Of a DNA stretch of 64,000 bases, positions 1-12,500 are shown one piece after another. The stretch covers positions 10,583,493 through 10,647,492 of the forward strand of contig NC_133287.1 of assembly GCF_005239225.2 (NCBI RefSeq). The letters run 5' to 3'. The notes beneath the pieces were generated by a model, which was not told the origin of the DNA, ran no database searches, and was given only the letters and a program-made list of their open reading frames with translations. Origin of the DNA: Populus alba. Taxonomy: Eukaryota; Streptophyta; Magnoliopsida; Malpighiales; Salicaceae. Made by a program: the position numbers and the translations under genes. Position 1 is the first letter of the stretch, and each line of letters starts with the position of its first letter.

Positions 1-149
1 ACCATATCGTTCATAACACGGTCATTGTACTAGGATCATTCATCACGTCTGTTCCTTGTAGCATGGCGAGGCAGAGCCAGAAGAGTTTCTTTTTGTCACA
101 AAAAGTATTAATCCTCTTCGGTTTTTCTTTTGTCAGACTTTATACGAGC

Positions 150-344
150 TTAACAAAATCGAACCTTATGAGCAGATGAAAAATGCTTAGCTGCTGCTAC
201 CATGGCCTCCTCTGGCCTGAATGGTGCCGAGTTACTCGGAGACCTAGGCTTATCATCAGTTCTTGAAGAGCCACGGAAGAAGGAAAACACCCACCTTGAA
301 AAGGCGGCACGCCAACTGATCCCATCCCTCTTCTTGCTTCCCAT
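150..344 (-). CDS. Small 64-residue protein, function unknown
   Basis: I do not recognise this protein. It is single-exon and starts at an ATG in a good plant context (AAAG before ATGGG). It has a basic N-terminus, an aromatic/arginine stretch near residues 11-26 (WRAAFSRWVFSFFRG), a Ser/Pro-rich middle and a basic C-terminus ending in Cys. There is no obvious signal peptide or membrane helix. Reasons to take it as real: it is much richer in GC than its surroundings, a TATA box lies about 145 bp upstream of the ATG, and no ATG intervenes in the predicted leader. It could still be a chance ORF. No neighbour suggests a role. Confidence 0.5.
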   Translation of the reverse strand: MGSKKRDGISWRAAFSRWVFSFFRGSSRTDDKPRSPSNSAPFRPEEAMVAAAKHFSSAHKVRFC

Positions 345-486
345 CTTTGCTCAAGACTGCTGTTATCCCTTGATCAATCTCGAATTGAACAACAGGCGGC
401 TAGATAGCTACTGAACAGTAAATAATTAATATGTTTTCTTGGCAGGGTGTGTTTTTCTGGGTTGTAGATGAACAACAGCCTTGCTC

Positions 487-497
487 CTTTATATATA
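487..497 (-). promoter_or_regulatory. TATA box of the 64-residue protein gene
   Basis: On the minus strand the sequence reads TATATATAAAG, a near-ideal plant TATA box. Transcription would begin about 30 bases further on (near 460), giving a leader of roughly 115 bases without upstream ATG codons. Confidence 0.5.
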
Positions 498-510
498 TAT
501 CTGAAAATTC

Positions 511-572
511 TTGACGGACACGCCTATATTGGAAGGGAGTTTCAGGTAAAATAAAGTGTTCTCTTGTTGACC
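511..572. promoter_or_regulatory. TGACG and W-box motifs upstream of the TATA box
   Basis: TTGACG at 511-516 contains the as-1 half-site TGACG, and TTGACC at 567-572 is a W-box core bound by WRKY factors. Both lie within 80 bases upstream of the TATA box. Such motifs are common by chance, so defence or salicylate regulation is only a suggestion. Confidence 0.25.
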
Positions 573-599
573 AAGGCACAAACAGATGGGGTGTATGTA

Positions 600-1785
600 C
601 TCTGTGTCTTCCATGTATACTCAATCAGTTTCTCAGATGTTTCCATGATTCCGTTCGGAACTTTCTATGATCCCTAGGCAGTGGCCACCATTGCACAAAG
701 TCTCTGTTAGCAGTGTCGTTTTATATATTTGAAAAGTCGTTACTTTACTCAATTAGTACTTTTTCTACAGTTTCCAAACTGTTGAACTTAACGAATATAA
801 TTAAGCAAGAACCTGAAATAAAAGGGTAGCAAACATAATTAATTGAGAGTGGAGGATTTTTGCAAATTTCCAGTCAAGTGGCTGCTCTAATCCTTCCGAG
901 GTGAAAGATTCTGGAATTCAAAATTTAATGAAACTCACTATCACGAAAAAAAATGCGAATACTGGTAAAAAAAGAGAGTTGAAGTTCATGTCAGCACATA
1001 CATCTCAAACAATTAATACACTTGAATCACGTAATTAAAAGGCGGCAATAACTATATACATGTGAGGTCATGAAAAGAACTATGAAAAATAAAAAATTAT
1101 TAACAATTAATAAATAATTTACAAATCACACTAAAAGATGGAAGGTTATTAGGAATTGATATCACTCAACTAAACTATATTAGACGGATGGTATGGAAGA
1201 TGAAAAGAATCATCAATAACTTAACAAAAACTCAAATCATTGTATTATTGTTTTATCAAGTTTTCAAAACCTTTCAAACCTAAACATGTAGGCGATAACT
1301 TTATAGGTAACATAACAGTAGGAGATAATTTTGTAGACAATAATCAATTAGGCTTGCAATTTCTCTTATAATTAGTAGACTTGTAATTTCAACTCCATAA
1401 ACTAAAAACACCAAACAGATGTTTCATTATCCAGGAGTTTCAATTCAAGGATGTAATCAAAGTATGAATCACTCTATAATTGTAAGTATTTCTTTCCTAA
1501 GTTATTGAGTTTACCTTACATTCAAATTGTTTTAATTATTTGGTTACTTCTTCAGTTGAACTATTGTTTGTATAAAGTGGATTTAATTAGATTGATACTC
1601 ATGTAACTCTGTAATATAAATTTAGAATTACGTGAGTAGATCTAGGATTAAATTTAGAGTTTAAACTGGTTAACTTAAAACTTCAATCTTAAGTTGCAAA
1701 GTCCTTTTAATTAAGGCAATCATAAAAGAACCTACATCAAACAACAACCAGAATAAGAGTGTCAAATTAATTCTTTAGAATTATG
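600..1785. other. AT-rich spacer, nothing recognised
   Basis: I see no gene-like reading frame, inverted repeat or tandem array here. The stretch just before 1790 grades into the retrotransposon relic. Confidence 0.5.
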
Positions 1786-1789
1786 GCAA

Positions 1790-3140
1790 CAATGAAGAAA
1801 TCAAAATTACCATGAAGTTTAGAAGAAAAATAAGAATTAATTAATGTTTATGTTGAAACAGAACATGAAATACCAAATTTTTAGGAAAAAGAGTTGGAAA
1901 AGAAATAGGAGAGAGACATATATATGTTATTAGAAGAGAGATATACACGTCTTGAGTAAAGGTTAGAGAAAACTAATAGAATCATTGATGAAAAATATTG
2001 ACACCTTACTGAAGAAATGGAGGAAAGACATAAGATAAGAATAAACAATTATGATGATTACTACAATGGGATTACAGTGATGAATGATAGGTCAAATCTT
2101 ATTGTACTAGAGTCTTTGTGAAAGGAATTTAGCAAAAAGCTTTGAAAGGCTTGAATAGAAATTAGAAGGAAGTTTTAAAAAATTACATAACTTCAATAAA
2201 ATTTATTGTTAAGAAGTTGTTAAAACACTGGAAGATGTTAATCTCAAGCTAGGCACCAAAATAAAAAGTCAAAATGATGAGGTAATATTTGACTTTAACC
2301 ATGTGATGATGGAAACAATTAATAAAATATCTAAACAAGAGGCGGTTAAAGTCAAAAACCATATAAATGAGAATGCGGTTAAAGAATCAAACTTTAAGAA
2401 AATAAATTCTAAACCTAACTGGTAAAGAGCCAATTTAGACAAGCAGTTTAACTTAAAAAGTAGCTTCTCACAAGAACCTAGGATAAATTTAAAAAAACAT
2501 GTAGTCGTGAAGGAAGCTGAAAGTAATTCAAAAAAGAAAAAAAGGATTGTTAATTATGAGAATATTTCACAAAGAAACATATATGAAAAGATGATACTAG
2601 GCAATACAAAGTTTACCTCACTAGATAAGATTGATCCAAAATATATTTTAAGGATAGTTGCACAAGTGTATGGTCCAAGGGTTCAACAAATTCATAGACC
2701 AACTTATAAGAGACGATATCTATATTACATAAATATAATGTACCCTTATCCCACCAATTTTAGATTCCTAGAATTTACATTATTCAATGGTCAAGAGTCG
2801 ATATCTGCTCTAGAACATGTAGTTAGATTCATCTGTCAATGTAGAGAAGTTATTGATTCTGAATTTCTAAAGTTAAGGTTATTTCCAAATTCATTAATAG
2901 AAAATGCATGTATTTTGTATTTAAATTTACCACTGAACTTTGTTCAAAATTGGAACAACATGCAGACTATATTCCAGGCATACTTCTCTTAGGATGGAAC
3001 CAGAGTTTATGTTGGAAAATTTAGTAAAATTGAAACAATACACTAAAGAGACTTCGAAGCAGTATTTAGATAGATTTATGGAGGCTAGAAAAAAGTGTTG
3101 GTCTAGGATTCCTACAAAAGTTCAATTGCATCCTTTTCTT
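1790..3140 (+). pseudogene. Ty3/gypsy-type gag relic
   Basis: This is a decayed retrotransposon Gag. The best-preserved part is an open stretch at 2507-2992, in which a gypsy Gag core can be read (tryptophan-containing segment WNNMQTIFQAYFS near its end). The reading then shifts frame and continues at about 2990-3125 with EPEFMLENLVKLKQYTKETS and QYLDRFMEARKKCW, the conserved gypsy Gag continuation. Upstream (1870-2460) a charged, coiled-coil-like N-terminal region is visible but broken by several stops. No zinc knuckle, protease or pol follows, and no LTRs were found, so it is a truncated 5' fragment of an old element. Confidence 0.7.
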
Positions 3141-3560
3141 TTCAATTCAATCCTTTTGTCATACTTATAAAACTCGACCAAGACCAAGCCTCGAGTCTTG
3201 GGTCATAAGGGTCAACTCGAGTTTTTTAAAATGCTCATGTTTTTTTCTTTTCAATTGAATTCTTTTTTCATACTTATAACACCTAACTCAGGCCAAGCCT
3301 CAAGTCTCTTATCAAGCCATAGGTCTAGAGTTAAGAGTGTCAACCTGGGTTGGCCTAATTTTTTTTTTTTTTAGAAAGCATCAAAGAGAACAAGTTTTAA
3401 CCCAAGTCATCTAATCACAAGTCAATATAGGTCATCCTTAGTCAATTATTTATCTCATTTTTTTCAACCTGAACTAGTACATGTCTCGCGTTAACTTACT
3501 GAGCTAGTCTAGGTTTTATAACTATGCATTTTGTAATGCAATTAATGACCAATTTCTTAT
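3131..3560. repeat. Two diverged copies of a Gln/Ser-codon-like spacer repeat
   Basis: The segment starting near 3131 (TTTTCTTTTCAATTCAATCC, then TCATACTTATAA) recurs near 3243 with changes, each copy followed by text rich in CCAAGCCTC(G/A)AGTCT. This looks like an old direct duplication of about 110 bp within non-coding repeat DNA. The function is unknown. Confidence 0.4.
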
Positions 3561-4450
3561 AATATTTTACAGGGAGATAGTTAAGAGGTTGATGATCAAG
3601 GTGTAAAATGCAGCAAAATAGCTTGGACAATTTAAAATTCACACAAAAAAGTTCTTTTTAGTTCCCTAATTTCCATTTTCTTCACAAATCCCTATGTTTT
3701 TTATACCACAATCCCTATGGTTTTTGTAAGTCTTATTTTGGTATAATTTTTTTTTATTATTCCTACATTGAGAGATGAGACAAAGTTGTCGTATTCAAGT
3801 AAAAGAGAGAGAATCATTGGTTTGGCTGCAATCTAGCCATAAAAAAAAGTCATTATTAGTCTCAACGAGTTCTATTCAACGATTAGAGTTGAAGGTGTTT
3901 TTTTGCCTTTCACCTTCCTGAAAAAAGTGATTGGGGTTGAGAGAGGATTTTTTACCTGGCTTGATTTAGTATTTTTGGACACATTTAGAAATGTTTTGAA
4001 TTAATCTATTAGTTTGTTAAGATTATAAGGATGTTTATTAGGTGTTTTAGGGTGAAAGTAGATTAAAATTTATTTTTGGATAAAAAAAACTCTAGCTCAA
4101 TTTTCAACCACTCTCTAGTGGTAAAAAAACAAAAAAATGGCAAGTAGGTGACATATTATTTGCCTTAACTTTTTTTTAAAAAAAAGATGTGTAATTATCA
4201 TGTCACCTTGATGTGAACATAGAGGGTAAGAATCTTAGAACTACAAACAAGATAGAAATAACATAAAAAAACTAAAACTAGATTAATAAAATACATGACT
4301 CAATAGTTACCTAAACCAAGAAACCGAGGTCATTGGATGAAAGAACCCTAACTTATTGATTATGAAGAATTAAGAACGGAAAGTATAAGAAATAACCAGG
4401 AGTATAAGCAAAGTCCCATACACACACAATACTATTTCTTAATAACTAAG
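3561..4450. other. AT-rich spacer, nothing recognised
   Basis: Homopolymer runs and low-complexity text only. No credible coding region or structured repeat was found. Confidence 0.45.
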
Positions 4451-4452
4451 TA

Positions 4453-4517
<65 letters not shown>
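4451..4517. repeat. Compound (CT)n(TA)n microsatellite
   Basis: A run of about 14 CT units passes directly into about 19 TA units. It is a simple sequence repeat likely to vary in length between individuals. Confidence 0.9.
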
Positions 4518-4523
<6 letters not shown>

Positions 4524-4837
4524 AGCCAATTACTATAATCATTTTATAGTTTGGTTATTTTTTCACTTTACAACCAAGTTTTTAAATATTATAAGATTAC
4601 TATTATATTTAAAATAATAACTAAACAGCCCTTGAAGCCTAAAAATAATAAAAGTACCACCAAGTTGTTGGGTTGTTTTTTTTTTTTTTTTAAATCGTTG
4701 CTTTGTTGCTTTGTTTGTACTGAAAAAAATTGTTGCTCATGGTTTACTCCGTTTAGAATTCAGGTTGAACTCGCTTTTTATAAAAAAAAAAAAAATAATA
4801 ATAATTTTTCATTTGCTTTAAATTAATGCTTTTAATG

Positions 4838-4980
4838 TTTTTAGATTATTTTGATATGCTTGTATTAAAAATAAATTTTTAAAATAACAAAATATTATTT
4901 TGATGAATTTTCAAACTAAAAATATTTTAAAAAACAACTTTTATTATACTTTCAAACACTGTCACCTCAAACATCCCTTA
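4838..4980 (-). repeat. AT-rich dispersed MITE-like repeat, minus-strand copy
   Basis: Read on the minus strand it starts near GGATGTTTGAGGTGACAGTG and carries the core 'catcaaaataatatttt' that recurs in this window near 13030-13200, 13495-13610, 46835-47010, 58750-58880, 60040-60130 and 63055-63205. This is a high-copy non-autonomous family with no coding capacity. Confidence 0.5.
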
Positions 4981-6004
4981 AATTATTACAAAAATGATAT
5001 AAATTCAAACATGACAACTTGTTAGATTTGCAGTTGAGAAATCCCTGTACTTTACACCGTTCGAAAATTCAAAGAAGAACAAAGCTCAACTAGCAACATA
5101 AGGGAGGATAAAATCTCATTTATTTTTATCATATAAAAGACAGACTTGCTATAGTTTTTTTCAAACGAGTTGGAAACCATGCTCCCGGACTTATTCACAA
5201 AACCATCTCCAGTCCAATTTTTTTTCAGTTATATATATAATAGCCGGATAATTGTTCAGGTATTCATATGAATACTCGAATCTAACAAAATAAAATATAA
5301 ATATCTAAGTTTTTTAAATTATATGAATAAGAGATAAAATATAAATATAAAAAATATACCCCTTGTTATTGCTTAAAATCTAAAGTTGTGAGCTGAAATC
5401 ATAGCACACAGTAGCATATAATAAAAGCTGAAGCAAGACAAAAATAGATAGATGCTATAAACATGAGCGCATATATTATTACAGAGAGAGGCCAGACCAG
5501 TGGGGCAGAAATGCCACCGGAATGGCGATAGCTAAGATAAAAGCCAAACTTCTAACAGAGAATCAATATATATTCAGCCATGGATTCTCTATATATGTGC
5601 TGTTCTGCTATCAACTATGTCTACATTAACATGCCTAGGAATATAGGAGCTTCCTAAGATGGGTCTGCTTTTGGATTATCCATCAGAAGCTAGCTATCTA
5701 CATCAAAACTGATTTGTCGGTTGCAATATAAAGGTTGAAATTTTTCCCAAAGGAGCTTGAGTAGCTTGCAACAGTATATGTAGATGTAAAAGGGCTTCAA
5801 CCTGAGCATATGTATCTGCAGTTGAGCTTAAGGGCTCAAGCCATCAGGTTCTTCCCGTCTCCCATCAAGACAGAAGACAACAATTGCTCTTTACAACTTT
5901 CCTCCCTCCAAGTTAGCAAAATCAATACCCCATGCAGAACAGTGTGGTAGGGGATGGTGTCAAAGGCACTCAAAGAGACCACTAGCACATCTCTAGGGCT
6001 CTTA
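4981..6004. other. Spacer and probable 3' UTR of the O-fucosyltransferase-family gene
   Basis: From about 5460 to 6004 the sequence is less AT-rich and lies directly downstream of the stop codon of the minus-strand gene, so part of it is probably its 3' UTR. The rest is plain spacer. Confidence 0.4.
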
Positions 6005-9000
6005 TCAGTCTGCGCCCTCCAGTTCTTCTTGATCATCTAGTTGAGACTCTTCTTTGATCAATTCCCCACCTCCACTCTCATGATTTCCACCACTATTCCT
6101 GAAAAACAGTCCAGAAGATGAGGAAATATCTTCATCAGGATCCTCTTCAATTTCTTTATCCTTCGATTTTGTTTTTATCCCACTATCCATCCACTTAGGG
6201 CAATGATGCATAACTCCTAGGGCAGCCTCCACTGGTGCCTGAGTAGAAGGGCTTGAAACATGCAATGATTTTTTGGTAAGATCGTATCTCAAGCAAGAAC
6301 ATTCTGGGACCGGATGGGAGAGAAAAGACAATGGCTTTGATTTTGTGGATGCTCTTATTACTCCATCAATTAAACTTCTTCTAAGATGGCTGCGTGTTGA
6401 TGTCAGCCAGGTATGATTTGCTTGGTATAGGTGTTCGCGGTTTTCTTCTAAAAGCTTTACAACTTCCCTTCTGTGGTAACAGAGAAAAAAAACCTGTGTT
6501 AAAAGAAAGAAAAAGGAAAATGAAGATACTTAATTTAGTGGAGATTACTTCACAAGGATGCATGAATTGGATATCATGCTTGCATGTATACATTCTATAT
6601 GTTTGAGTGCATCACCACTTGGATTTATGCAAACTGAATGAGGAAATGACTTTTATAAGCACAAGCTTAGATAAAGATGCATGAAATGCTTAGCCAAATT
6701 CTAAAGGCAAATGGTCCATCTAACAAGAATTAGTTGGAAAAGGAGACTATACAAACGAACTTATTCAGTTAATCACAATACAAGAACTAGGTAGTCATTT
6801 AAGAAAACATGAAAAGAGGCCAGAGAAGACAGGGGACTCCTGTTATTTAAGGTGTGCGGGTATGTTTGAGGATAAAGTGTTTTCCATGAAAATACTTTTT
6901 GCAATTCTAAATTACTTCAATAGTTAAATTATTCACAAGCATGCGCACTTCTGTTGATAGAGATGATTACCTGTTTGGCTGGAATGTTTTAGATGCAGCT
7001 GCTTGATAAAGCCTATGCCCCATTACCAAGCTGGCGAAATTTGGACGTCCTTTCCCATCACGATCGAATCCAGGGATGAAAACATCAGCTTCTACACAAA
7101 TTAAATAGTCAATTGCTTCCCATAATAGTTTATGGGCATTAGTCCTTAACTCCATTACTGTACTCTCAGGCTCGTTATCACTCTCAGCCACCCAACCCCA
7201 CCAACCTTCAATGTTGTATGGATATTTAGGCCTAGCTGGAGGGGGTGGAAGTGGACGGGGACGTGGGCCTTCATTTTTCCATATTTCATGCTTTTTTTCT
7301 TGCACTACAGAAGGTGGAGCCCTTAATTTAGTGTCAACAAGGTTCACTTCACGACCATAAATTCTATTGAGCTCCCACGCAGCACTGAGAGAAGTTCTAT
7401 CAACAATATTTTCAAACATGGCATGAAGAGGAGTCAGTGTCCGCTGGCCTCCAAAAACTTCTCCCCCAGAGACATATAGAATAGTGTCCCATGGATATCC
7501 ATATGCACGTAGAAGAATGCCAACCTGTAGAAAACCAATTAATTTAGACCAAAGTAGCACTCAGCATCTTTAAATACTTGCTTTTTTTATGATATCCTTT
7601 CCTGTTTAATAAAGTGAAGGAGTTGACTTGAACAGGCTATTTTTTGGTATTGGGACCATTGTCATAAGCTTGTTCATCACCCAGTCAATGAGTACCATAA
7701 AATGCAATGCAATGAAAGGCTGATCCTTATTTAAAAGTTAAATCTGGAGATAACCCCACTCCCTGTGCTGGTTAAGTGGCAGAAATAGCCTTGAAATGCA
7801 GTGTCTTGCTCTACATTCTTAAAACATTCCCAGGGACAAACAATAGAAAAATTAAGCTACCTAAACTGGAGATTTGGAGGGAATCCGAAGCACATTTCCT
7901 ATGCATGAATCACTAAACAAGACAAAATTTGATAAGCAAAAACTCTTACCTCTTCTGGCATTAATGGACATGAACCATTAAGACGTTGTTCAGCTGAATT
8001 TACAGAAAGCTTCCCCTTAACAATCCCACGTTTCTTCATCCAAGCTCGTTTGTGCTGAATAAGTTCACTGTGCACATCCTTGGGAAGAGCTCCAAGACAC
8101 AACACAATCAAATGCTAGGTAATAAGCTTTGCTGTTCAAAGGTTCCAAAATCAAAATCAATCATGAATTCTGGAATTGGTGCGGGTACCTGGAATAGTTC
8201 AGCACAGCCATAGTATGCTAAGGCATCTCTTGTCAAACCAGGATCAAAGGCTATAAATGGTTGGCCAGGAGCCCGTAACCTGGAATAACTTGGCAGTTCA
8301 GAAATCACAAACAGAATATTACAATAAATCCCTCAATTAAATGATGAGCAATCATTGACCTCTGCAACATTTTAGTTGCTAGTTCCTGGACCTCTTGCCT
8401 AAACCGTAAGGCATGAAAAGCAACTCTACACCTCAGCCTTTGATATTCTTCAAGTTGGGGTGGAAGGATAGCCTACATCAGGACCAGAAAGATGGTATTA
8501 TTCCTAACCTCGTGATGTGACAGAAAGATGGCATCAAATTCGGAAAAGAAAATCTGGGTCACAATTTCTCAAAACCAGAAGGATTACAAAATATCTCACC
8601 AGTAAACAATAGTTACAGAGAAGATTGTTACTAAGGACAAACAAAAGGGAGACATGACTAGGATATAAAGAAAATCTGACTAGGATATAAAAAAAATCAA
8701 TCACATCATTATGAAAAAGCAAACTTAAAACCGTGTGCACATAAAGATAGGTCAAGTTTCATTCCTTCAAGGGTAAAAGGAAACAAAAACACCAGAGCAT
8801 TACTTTGAATTACAAAAGCAGAGAGAGAGAGAGAGAGTCAAGTCATAAAAAAGCACATCACGTCTAAACTTTGGGTGACACAATTGCATGCTTAAGTACA
8901 AGAATGCCCAAAGGAATCAAGTATAGGTAAGATGCCAGTGTGAGAATACAATGAGCTACTCCAAAATAGATGGAAAAGGCAGGAGTTGAAAAGAAAAGAA

Positions 9001-11535
9001 ATAAGTTAAAAAAATATGAATCATGTAAAACTATCTAAAATGAAACAAAATATAGTGTGAATAAATCTACACAAGATTTCTGAATATCTGGTTTAGAAAT
9101 ACCTACATGTCTACACCTAAAGCAAAACAATGGTTGAAAATCAAGTACCTGCAAGCACCCCCCATCGGAAACAACTAGTTCGACCACCACATGCTTAATA
9201 AGTACTGGGAGAACATGATGCAAATAAAAATATGGCGAAGCTGAATTAGGCACTCTGAATGATGGGATCTTTTTTAGCCTCCTGGCATCTTTAAGATTTT
9301 GCGGAAGGGTTTTCACAACTTTAACATCTTTCACTAAAGCTGCCATGAAGTTATCCTCATTATAAAGGTACGCAAAACTCTTGAACTGGGAGCTGCAGTG
9401 AACATTTCATAAATTGTAAGACAAAGAATTATTAAGGGTTAAATTAATTTTGCCATTGATATAAATTTTATGAGAGTATCACAGAAAAGGAGTCACCTGA
9501 TTCCTTTGCTCCTAGTGGTTGATTGGATCTCAGGAATAACTAAAGTAGCATTAAGAAGCCGAGAAATCACAACCACATCACATATCTGAAAATCAACAAG
9601 ACTCGGAAGTCAGATTAACTTTGTTACACATCGATAGCAAATAATGCAACTAGAGCATTTTACCCTCACCGAATTTCTTATTTCATGGAATCCACCTTGT
9701 ATCCTAACAAAGACATACCCACTTGATTCTGATCTGGGATCTGTTGTATGCATATTAAAGTTAGAAACTCATGTTGCATTCGATATAAACTAGAACAAAA
9801 AACATATTATAGCAAAAAAGTATCCACTAAGAACAACAATTCCCTAGTTTCCTCACCAACCACTTTTGTATTATTCATGGATTGAATGAAGTATGGAACA
9901 ACAAAACTAAACATTCTGATGAAAAGAACCACATTATCCAACTCTAACCATGTAAAGAAAAATGGATAGGTAATGTGTTAAGCAGGGATAGAAACATCAT
10001 AAGAAATGCCAGCTCAATATTATATTAAAGGGAGTCCAATATACAGCAACACAGAACCAACTGCCATCACAAAAGAATGAAATGTACATGGAAGCAACCA
10101 GGTAAAGCAATCAAGTCACATACGCCACACAGGTTTTTAGCCAAATTTCACGCGTGTCGTTTCTCTATTGCAAATCCAAACCAAACTGCAAAAGAAATCA
10201 CAATCCAACTTCCATGGTCTTTCAATCATGTTTTTTACATATCCTAGCATGCCCATTATCATAAAATTTCAGACTAACAACAATGTCTAGCAGCAAGTAC
10301 AGAACACAACTTGGTTGCAGTTCCATTTCGAGCTATTTGAGTTCCAGAAATAACATCTCCAATATGATACAAGCTCTTTAAGTTCCAGTTCCAGTTAGGT
10401 TTATAATACTGGTTCCAGTGTACAGAAACCTACTCCAAAGTTTATCCTCTCAATAACTTGAAAGATCTCAAACTGTGTTTCTAGGCATAACCTACAAATC
10501 TCCCTGAGAAGCAAATTAAGTAATGGCACCTTTTATCAGTAATAATTTGCAGTGTTTATGTGTTTAATTTTTTACATTTTTACAAGTAATTTTGTGTATT
10601 CAATTTTTAATGAAATAAGTTTCATACTTAAAACATAGAGTTATAAATCCGAGATAAACTACAATTAGCTATATAATATTGCAGTGATTTCATATTGTAT
10701 TCTTAATTAGAACACCAAGACAATCTAGTGTAAGTTATAAAATTGCTTGTTAATTACTAATTCCTTATTATGATAGCTAACCAGTATAATATCCTCTGGG
10801 ATTTGCATCTGGATGTAAAGATTCAAGGCGCCTTACTGGACCCCATAGTCTTCTGTACGAAGGACTCTGCACCACATATTAAAAGCAATAAGTCCCACAA
10901 ATAGACAAAATTATACAAAACATGAAAAGAAATCAGGGACTCCATGATCGTCGTGCTGCAATTCTAAAAATCCCACCAATACCAACAAAATATTATAGAA
11001 AAGACTTAAAAAACAGATCCAAACTGAAGTCAAGAAGACAAAATTTGTCAAGTTCCATGGAAAAAGCAAATAAAATTATCTGGGTTTCAATGAAAGTTCT
11101 GTTTAGATCCACACAAAACCTTTAAGCACTCAACAACGAAGCCTAAACTCATGAAAACTGATTGCTGCATGCATTGATATACAAAAAAAGATAAAAGAAA
11201 AGAAATGCCCACAAAACAGCCAAACTATGAAGAAAGCAGCTCAAAACCCACCAAAGCAAAACCAAATCTCAAAAACACAAACAGTACGGTACAAGAAAAC
11301 AATTAAGAAACTGTTAACAAGTGGTGGTGGTGCATACGTTTTTGGCAAAGTCAGGATTTTCAAAGACGGGTCTCCAAGAAAAGATCGTGACTGAAGACTG
11401 GTAATCAGTAACGCCTTCCTCGGTGAATCTAGCAAGCAAGAAATGTACAAACAGGGAAAAAGCAGATAGAACTAGCCCGACTAAACCAACCCACTTCATC
11501 TTGGACTTTATCATCGTCTTCCGTTCTCCTTTCAT
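6005..11535 (-). CDS. O-fucosyltransferase-family protein (GT106-like), 679 aa
   Basis: Ten exons join cleanly with GT..AG introns and matching phases: 11338-11535, 10782-10866, 9670-9740, 9497-9585, 9149-9392, 8360-8472, 8189-8279, 7950-8078, 6971-7524 and 6005-6470. The product is a type II membrane protein: a short basic cytosolic end, one helix at residues about 14-36, then a large lumenal domain, as in Golgi glycosyltransferases. Family hallmarks include GGFHEIRNSICDVVVISRLL (about 110-128), SGGEVFGGQRTLTPL, and EADVFIPGFDRDGKG before the tail. The position where most members have the donor-binding HLR motif reads FDPGLTRD (278-285), so the basic motif is absent. A Pro-rich linker (RPRPLPPPPARP) and an acidic C-terminal tail extend it beyond the usual 500-600 residues. 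The substrate is unknown. A plant subfamily with these features exists as I recall it. Confidence 0.9.
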
Positions 11536-12500
11536 TGCTATTGACCACTAAAGACCCCAAATTTCTAGTTTTTCTCTGTGTTGAAGTGTGAAGGAGAGAA
11601 ACTTGAGCAGGGAAATGGGTACCTGAAGGAACAGAGAAGACAGTGAAATAGTGGAGGTCATGAGTCACGGAGAGATACAGACAGAGAGAGAGAGAGTTTA
11701 CGGACACGTTTGGGATTTGAGTTATAAACTACAGGCATGTCTAGCTGGAGGATCCAGACAAGATTCTTAATTTAGATTTGTAGTTGGATTTAAGCACCCA
11801 CTTTTGGAGCGTGTATCACACGTAGCAATCAAGAGAAAGATAGAGCAGCACTAAGAGTGATATGACGGAAGAAAACAGGTGTACTGATTCGGGTGATGCC
11901 CCCAAGCGGATAAAAATGTCTTAAAAGTTTCCAAGCTTTGGTACACAGCGTCACGTGGCATGGAAGGCTTTTTGATGTGGGGTTTTGCTTACTTGCTTGT
12001 CTCTCCTCGGGGTTTTATCGAGCGTGTTTGTGCTAGTGTGGGTGGGGAGAGAATCTGGGGTTGGATATGAAACAGAGGCTACCTAACAAGCAACCATGCA
12101 AGGGGGAGAGAGAGAATGGAGGAAGGAGATAGGGACCGACCAGCTGTGACCTCTTGGGTCGAAGAAGCACAGTACTCTGGCTAACTGGGTGAAGCCAGAA
12201 AAACGTGGCTTGGGCAGTAAATGCATCTGGTCTCTAGAGTTATTGCCTGATTTGTGAAGCTCTGTTCCGGAAGGAAGGCACAGTGATGAATCCCATTTCT
12301 TGCTCTGACTTTTCAAAAATTGTGGGCTCGAACCCGTTTTCCTCCTACTTTTTATCTTTTCTTTTTGTGTGTGTGTGTGGAGGGTGGCACCTTGAACTGT
12401 CAATTTTGCAAAAATGTTTAATGAATGTATTAGGAGGTGGTTGATTTTGCAAAAAAAATGTTTGATGCTCGCCTGCCTCCATGATTTCAAGCTCCATCTT
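11536..12500 (-). promoter_or_regulatory. Promoter/5' UTR region of the O-fucosyltransferase-family gene
   Basis: This is the non-coding upstream region of the minus-strand gene and is less AT-rich than the spacer beyond 12.5 kb. It has GA-rich runs near 11680-11700 and 12100-12115 and a (GT) run near 12366, plausible leader features. No separate gene is convincing here. Confidence 0.4.
11952..11959. promoter_or_regulatory. G-box/ABRE (CACGTGGC)
   Basis: CACGTGGC is a canonical G-box with an ABRE-type flank, recognised by bZIP and bHLH factors. It lies about 420 bp upstream of the start codon of the minus-strand glycosyltransferase-family gene. The position is right for a regulatory site, but use is unproven. 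Confidence 0.35.

Noticed and set aside
10922..11125. 67-residue plus-strand ORF
   Set aside because: Lies antisense in the first intron of the O-fucosyltransferase-family gene and has no protein-like pattern.
12083..12490. 135-residue minus-strand ORF
   Set aside because: No family features, contains low-complexity Lys/Gln/His-Thr text from GA and GT runs, and lies in the upstream region of the O-fucosyltransferase-family gene.
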